A stretch of DNA of 35,593 nt from Bacteroidales bacterium UBA5382 (GTDB lineage: Bacteria; Bacteroidota; Bacteroidia; Bacteroidales; Dysgonomonadaceae): positions 1-35,593 of the forward strand of contig DHOU01000024.1 of the NCBI GenBank assembly GCA_002409745.1. The letters run 5' to 3'. Both the position numbers and the translations under genes were made by a program. Positions 32,701 to 35,593 of the stretch are shown one piece after another. Under the pieces are notes generated by a model, which was not told where the DNA came from, searched no databases, and worked only from the letters and a program-made list of their open reading frames with translations. Positions within the stretch are counted from its first letter, which is position 1, and each line of letters begins with the position of its first letter.

Positions 32701-33448
32701 TAAGGCGGCGATTATACGCGATAAAGGAACCAACGGAGAGCGTGAGATGGCTTATGCCCTATATTTGGCCGGCTTCGACGTGAAAGATGTACACATGACC
32801 GACCTGACCTCGGGTCGCGAAACGCTTGAAGACGTGCAAATGGCGGTTTTCTGCGGCGGATTCTCTAATTCCGACGTGCTGGGATCGGCCAAAGGATGGG
32901 CCGGAGGATTCCTTTACAATGAAAAGGCGAAAACGGCGCTTACAAATTTCTTCGCACGGCAAGACACGTTAAGCTTAGGCATCTGTAACGGCTGTCAGTT
33001 GTTGATGGAACTGGGATTGATTTATCCCGAAAAAGGGGCGGAGCATCCGAAGATGCAGCATAACCGTTCGTATAAGTTCGAGTCGTCGTTCGTCAGTGTG
33101 GAAATCCCGAAAAACCGGTCGGTCATGTTGCAATCGCTCGAAGGTACGACACTGGGCGTATGGGTGGCGCACGGGGAAGGACGTTTTGTATTGCCGGGCG
33201 ACGGAGCCGACTATGGCATTGCGGCAAAATATTGTTACGATGCCTATCCGGGCAATCCCAACGGGTCGGACTTCAACACGGCCGCCGTGTGTTCGAAAGA
33301 CGGGCGCCATCTGGCGATGATGCCTCATCCCGAACGCAGCATTTTCCCCTGGCAAAACGCCTGGTACCCCTATGTGTTCCGCAAACATGACGTGACGCCT
33401 TGGATGGAGGCTTTTGTCAATGCAAGGGAATGGATTAAAAAACAATAA
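29765..33448 (+). CDS. purL: Phosphoribosylformylglycinamidine synthase, long form
   Basis: This catalyses step four of purine synthesis, turning FGAR into FGAM with glutamine and ATP. At 1227 residues it is the fused form, with synthetase and glutaminase in one chain, as in E. coli (about 1295). The order is an N-terminal domain, linker (VSAKMNRKLTDSEVFGFSQV, SEHCRHK), two AIRS-like halves (KAETHNFPTTVEPFNGASTG; NIPTGKDSLSMT) and a C-terminal class I glutamine amidotransferase. The glutaminase nucleophile is Cys1074 (GICNGCQLL); His1188 and Glu1190 (PHPERS) complete the triad. The start is ATG 29765 because the longer frame would begin within the promoter. No purine riboswitch is seen upstream. 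Confidence 0.97.
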   Translation: MIAFFKTPSRSIVAVEAEPALSQETVAKLIWLFGEAEPLDSTQIDERFIGPRREMITPWSTCAVEITQNMGISGITRIEEYFPAQHDTTYDPMLQRLYDRLDQTIFSIDKKPEPIIYIDDIAAYNEQEGLALSPEEVDYLNGVSAKMNRKLTDSEVFGFSQVNSEHCRHKIFNGKFVIDGEEMESSLFQLIKKTAKVNPNGLVSAYKDNVAFTKGPVIEQFAPASGDKPDYFYKKDIESVLSIKAETHNFPTTVEPFNGASTGTGGEIRDRLAGGKGSIPVAGTAVYMTSYPRLEEGRAWEQRIDPRPWLYQTPEQILIKASNGASDFGNKFGQPLICGSLLTFEHEENDKKYGYDKVIMLAGGIGYANRRDALKTDPKTGERVVVLGGDNYRIGMGGGAVSSVNTGEYSSGIELNAVQRANPEMQKRVSNVIRSLAESEENPIVSIHDHGAGGHLNCLSELVEQTGGVIEMEKLPVGDKTLSAKEIIGNESQERLGLLVEQKDMERMERIAARERAPIYDVGETTGDQRFTFREADGVCPIDMELDDFFGKPPVTVMEDITTDDHYSDPYYGHESLGDYIENVLKLEAVACKDWLTNKVDRSVTGKIARQQCQGEIQLPLSDLGAIALDFKGYSGVATSIGHASQVAMIDPAAGSVMAVAEALTNIVFAPLTDGLQSISLSANWMWPCRNPGEDARLYKAVEACSDFACDLGLNIPTGKDSLSMTQKYGGEKVLSPGTVIISAAGEVKNIRKIVSPVLAYIKGTYLYYIDFSFDTFRLGGSAFAQTLGNVGEEAPTVTDTEYFKNAFEAVQELVDRGLILAGHDISAGGMITAMLEMCFANPEGGLEARLDKIRHADLIKILFSENPGVLIQVKHHRLVEKILDDHGVGFAIVARPVQERTLIIEKGDFRQEFDIDRLRDVWYRTSYLLDRRQSGEECAKERFEQYKHQPLQFRFAPSFTGKFADLGIDPARKEASGIKAAIIRDKGTNGEREMAYALYLAGFDVKDVHMTDLTSGRETLEDVQMAVFCGGFSNSDVLGSAKGWAGGFLYNEKAKTALTNFFARQDTLSLGICNGCQLLMELGLIYPEKGAEHPKMQHNRSYKFESSFVSVEIPKNRSVMLQSLEGTTLGVWVAHGEGRFVLPGDGADYGIAAKYCYDAYPGNPNGSDFNTAAVCSKDGRHLAMMPHPERSIFPWQNAWYPYVFRKHDVTPWMEAFVNAREWIKKQ

Positions 33449-33449
33449 C

Positions 33450-33480
33450 GCCGTCTTAACGGCTGCGTGCCGTTTGACGG
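33450..33480 (+). repeat. Hairpin plus CCGTTTGACGG palindrome after purL
   Basis: GCCGT (33450-33454) pairs with ACGGC (33459-33463) right after the purL stop codon. The palindrome CCGTTTGACGG follows at 33470-33480. This repeats the arrangement after the GH127 stop codon at 10960-10982. Confidence 0.6.
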
Positions 33481-33495
33481 AATAGAAATAAATGT

Positions 33496-33903
33496 ATGAA
33501 GAAGGCTATCTTTGAATACGACATGAAGGTACGCGACTATGAATGCGATGTGCAGGGGCATGTGAACAATGCCAACTATCAGCATTACTTCGAGGCTACG
33601 CGCCATGAGTTTCTGGAATCGGTGGAACTTAACTTTTACAGTCTCCATCAGCAGGGCATCGACGCGGTGGTTTCGCGCGTAGAAATACGGTATAAGCAAC
33701 CGTTGCACGGAATGGACGAATTCCGGTGTACCGTGGCGCGGATTGAGCGTGTGGGACTGAAATATATCTTCCATCAGGAAATCTTGCGCATAAAAGACGA
33801 AGCGTTATGCGCCAAAGCAAAGATCGAGGTGGTGTGTCTCGTGAACGGCAAACTCTCGCGTCCCGATATTTTCGACGAGGCGTTTAAGATGTATGATGTA
33901 TGA
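33496..33903 (+). CDS. Hotdog-fold acyl-CoA thioesterase (YbgC/4HBT type)
   Basis: This 135-residue hotdog-fold protein has the 4-hydroxybenzoyl-CoA thioesterase signature VRDYECDVQGHVNNANYQHY near the N-terminus; its Asp and the following His-Val-Asn are the typical active-site region. Family members hydrolyse acyl-CoA or acyl-ACP thioesters. The remaining sequence (VEIRYKQPLHGMDEF, then HQEILRIKDEALCAKAKIEV) fits the long hotdog sheet. It sits 47 bases after purL and 34 bases before dprA, so it may be part of a housekeeping operon. Confidence 0.87.
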   Translation: MKKAIFEYDMKVRDYECDVQGHVNNANYQHYFEATRHEFLESVELNFYSLHQQGIDAVVSRVEIRYKQPLHGMDEFRCTVARIERVGLKYIFHQEILRIKDEALCAKAKIEVVCLVNGKLSRPDIFDEAFKMYDV

Positions 33904-33910
33904 TGACCGG

Positions 33911-33937
33911 AGACTGTAGACTGTAGACTGTAGACTG
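33911..33937 (+). repeat. Four-copy 7-bp tandem repeat abutting the dprA start codon
   Basis: AGACTGT occurs at 33911, 33918 and 33925, and a fourth copy (AGACTG) runs into the ATG at 33938. The design matches the TTACGAA repeat before the GH127 gene: same unit length, same copy number, same contact with the start codon, but a different unit sequence. Confidence 0.85.
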
Positions 33938-35044
33938 ATGACTAATAAAGCGCTCTATCAGATAGCGCTGACGTTTATTCCGGGGGTGGGAGTGATGCAT
34001 GCGCGTAACCTGTTGCAGGTAATGGGTGATGAAGAGGCTGTGTTTAAAGGGGATATACGCCAGCTCGAAGCCATACCGGGCATTTCGCGGCGTTTGATTG
34101 GGGAGATACGCAATGCGGAAGTATTACGGAAAGCGGAAAAAGAGCTTCAATTTGTAGAGAAGAACAAGTTGAGGCTTCTCTTCATTGGCTCGCCCGGCTA
34201 TCCCGAGCGACTGGCCAATTGCGTCGATGCGCCGATTGTTCTGTATGCAAAGGGGGATGTCGATTTTAACCGTGAAAAGATAATCAGTATTGTCGGAACA
34301 CGGAATGCAACCGATTATGGCGTGAGCAGTTGCCGGAAGTTCGTAAGTGAATTGGCCGGCCGCTTCCCCGATATGATGATTATTAGCGGACTCGCTTACG
34401 GAATCGATATTTGCGCTCACCGGGCCGCTCTTGAAAGCGGATTGTCGACCGTGGCCGTATTAGGGCATGGTTTGGATCGGATTTATCCGTATATACACCG
34501 CCATACAGCGGTGGAAATGATTGAAAACGGTGCTTTATTGACGGAATTTACGAGCGGTACCGGCCCGGAGAGACATCATTTCGTGAGGCGCAACCGCATT
34601 GTGGCGGGCATGGCCGATGCGGTGGTTGTCATCGAGTCGGGAGAAAAGGGCGGTTCGTTGATTACGGCGGATATTGCCAACTCATACTATCGCGAAGTGT
34701 TTGCATTACCGGGACGGGTGAGCGATCGCTGGTCGTCGGGATGCAACCGTTTGATAACCGATAATAAAGCAGTCTTATTGCAAGATACCGATCAGTTTAT
34801 CGCCCACATGGGATGGGAGCCTACGTCTATGCCCTCGGTTGCTGTACAGAAAGAACTCTTCACGGATCTGACGGAGGAAGAAGAGCGGGTAGTCTTGGTT
34901 TTGAAAAAAGCGGAATCGATGCAGGTGAATGCGTTAGCTATCGAGTTAAACACCCCGGTGTCGGAGCTTTTCTTTACGCTTTTGGAATTGGAGATGAAGA
35001 ATGTTGTCGAGTCGTTGCCGGGAGGAATGTATAAATTGATGTGA
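33938..35044 (+). CDS. dprA: DNA-processing protein DprA (Smf)
   Basis: DprA loads RecA on incoming single-stranded DNA during transformation; the gene is also common in bacteria not known to be competent. The protein has 368 residues. An N-terminal SAM/HhH-like part (EAIPGISRRLIGEI) is followed by the Rossmann-like domain with GTRNATDYG, GLAYGIDICAHRAAL, GHGLDRIYP, FVRRNRIVAGMADAVVV and GSLITADIA, all family signatures. A C-terminal winged helix ends in ESLPGGMYKLM. ATG 33938 is directly preceded by a 7-bp tandem repeat and has no Shine-Dalgarno. Confidence 0.95.
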   Translation: MTNKALYQIALTFIPGVGVMHARNLLQVMGDEEAVFKGDIRQLEAIPGISRRLIGEIRNAEVLRKAEKELQFVEKNKLRLLFIGSPGYPERLANCVDAPIVLYAKGDVDFNREKIISIVGTRNATDYGVSSCRKFVSELAGRFPDMMIISGLAYGIDICAHRAALESGLSTVAVLGHGLDRIYPYIHRHTAVEMIENGALLTEFTSGTGPERHHFVRRNRIVAGMADAVVVIESGEKGGSLITADIANSYYREVFALPGRVSDRWSSGCNRLITDNKAVLLQDTDQFIAHMGWEPTSMPSVAVQKELFTDLTEEEERVVLVLKKAESMQVNALAIELNTPVSELFFTLLELEMKNVVESLPGGMYKLM

Positions 35045-35125
35045 AAGCCTGCTCGTTAACCTTTTATTTTTAAGTAATCTGTCGACGATTTTGCAGATTC
35101 TCACCAATAATTAATAAGGCTGTAA

Positions 35126-35320
35126 AAAATCAGGGGGCAATCAGCGTTATCCGTGAGAAAAACTTTCAGCGAAGTGCCGATAACAGCGTATCATGGTTAT
35201 GAAATAGTTCACCCCGAACTTCAGCGACAAGTGTTGTTGGATAAAATTATTTGGAGCAACGATTGGCCGGTCATAAGGTCGAATGTGCCTTCATCAGGGG
35301 CGGAGGTTCCCGAGTGGTAA
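35126..35320 (+). pseudogene. Relic resembling the C-terminus of a GH43-type arabinosidase
   Basis: An open frame with no start codon runs from a stop at 35123-35125 to TAA 35318-35320. Its recognisable part, ITAYHGYEIVHPELQRQVLL followed by DKIIWSNDWPVI and a PSSGAEVPEW tail, has the form of the last strands of GH43 five-bladed propeller enzymes: YHGYE, then RQLLLDKI-W-NGWP. Everything upstream is missing or out of frame. It appears to be the remnant of another glycan-degradation gene, left next to dprA. Confidence 0.5.
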
Positions 35321-35593
35321 GTTCTGTTTTATGATAAAAACGATAAAGAAGCTGAAGACAGGCCCCGGATCCGTCACTATTTTAAATAACCCTGGCACAC
35401 CTCTATCTGTAAGCGGCCTGTGTTATCAATATAAATAACATCAATAAACAGTATAGAAAAAATCAGCGTAGAGCATACCAAAAAGTGGAAAGACGATGAA
35501 TCGCACAATGTTGATGACACCAAAACATAAATCTACCGTATCTCTTTTTGACGAAAAGTTTTGGTTGGCATTTTAGGGTGACGCATTGTCGAA
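35321..35593. other. End of window without a supported gene
   Basis: Frames longer than about 35 codons are absent. Short frames such as 35331-35438 and 35497-35575 show no family features. The AT-rich, stop-filled sequence next to the GH43-like relic looks like decayed DNA. I see no inverted repeat marking an insertion-sequence end. Confidence 0.5.

Overview
The window looks like chromosomal DNA of a Bacteroidota member, most likely order Bacteroidales. The evidence is the recurrent promoter element TAnnTTTG (for example 1740-1747, 16891-16898, 17693-17700, 28469-28476, 29728-29735), the near absence of Shine-Dalgarno sequences, and the gene content: many secreted GH78 enzymes, a long-form PurL, an Rpn-type PD-(D/E)XK protein and a PolyVal-type kinase. 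No rRNA, tRNA, CRISPR array, intact insertion sequence or phage gene was seen.

Region 1 (1-16.8 kb) is a glycan-degradation locus, all on the plus strand. It holds the 3' end of an unidentified gene, a Tat-exported Gfo/Idh/MocA oxidoreductase, a YoeB-type toxin-antitoxin pair, four GH78 (alpha-L-rhamnosidase family) proteins, a secreted alpha/beta-hydrolase esterase and a GH127-type beta-L-arabinofuranosidase-like enzyme. Together these suggest removal of rhamnose, arabinose-like sugars and acyl groups from a pectic or arabinogalactan-type glycan. No SusC/SusD pair or regulator lies in the window. A relic of a REP-associated (Y1) transposase sits between two GH78 genes, and a relic resembling the C-terminus of a GH43 enzyme lies at the far right end (35.1-35.3 kb).

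Region 2 (16.9-21.4 kb) is the least conventional part. A second toxin-antitoxin pair is followed by a frameshifted small minus-strand gene. Next comes a strongly structured RNA with its own promoter, whose central arm can pair either with an upstream or with a downstream copy of the same sequence; the downstream pairing forms an intrinsic terminator. It leads into an AT-rich run of seven genes: an outer-membrane barrel protein, a YbjN-like protein and five small unrecognised proteins, some of them related. The run ends at a 483-bp array of 23 degenerate units, each exactly 21 bp.

Region 3 (21.4-29.6 kb) is mostly on the minus strand: an unrecognised 159-aa protein, a Fur-family regulator, an Rpn-type nuclease/transposase-like protein, a P1B-type Zn/Cd/Pb ATPase with an abnormal DKTRT phosphorylation motif, a PolyVal-type kinase-fold protein, polyphosphate kinase, a small phosphodiesterase (plus strand) and a LysE-type exporter.

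Region 4 (29.7-35.6 kb) is plus-strand housekeeping: purL, a hotdog thioesterase and dprA. The last 270 bases hold nothing I can name.

Several short repeats recur between genes. These are a palindrome family around CCGTTTGACGG, a GC-rich motif found after two stop codons, and four-copy 7-bp tandem repeats that abut the start codons of the GH127 gene and dprA.
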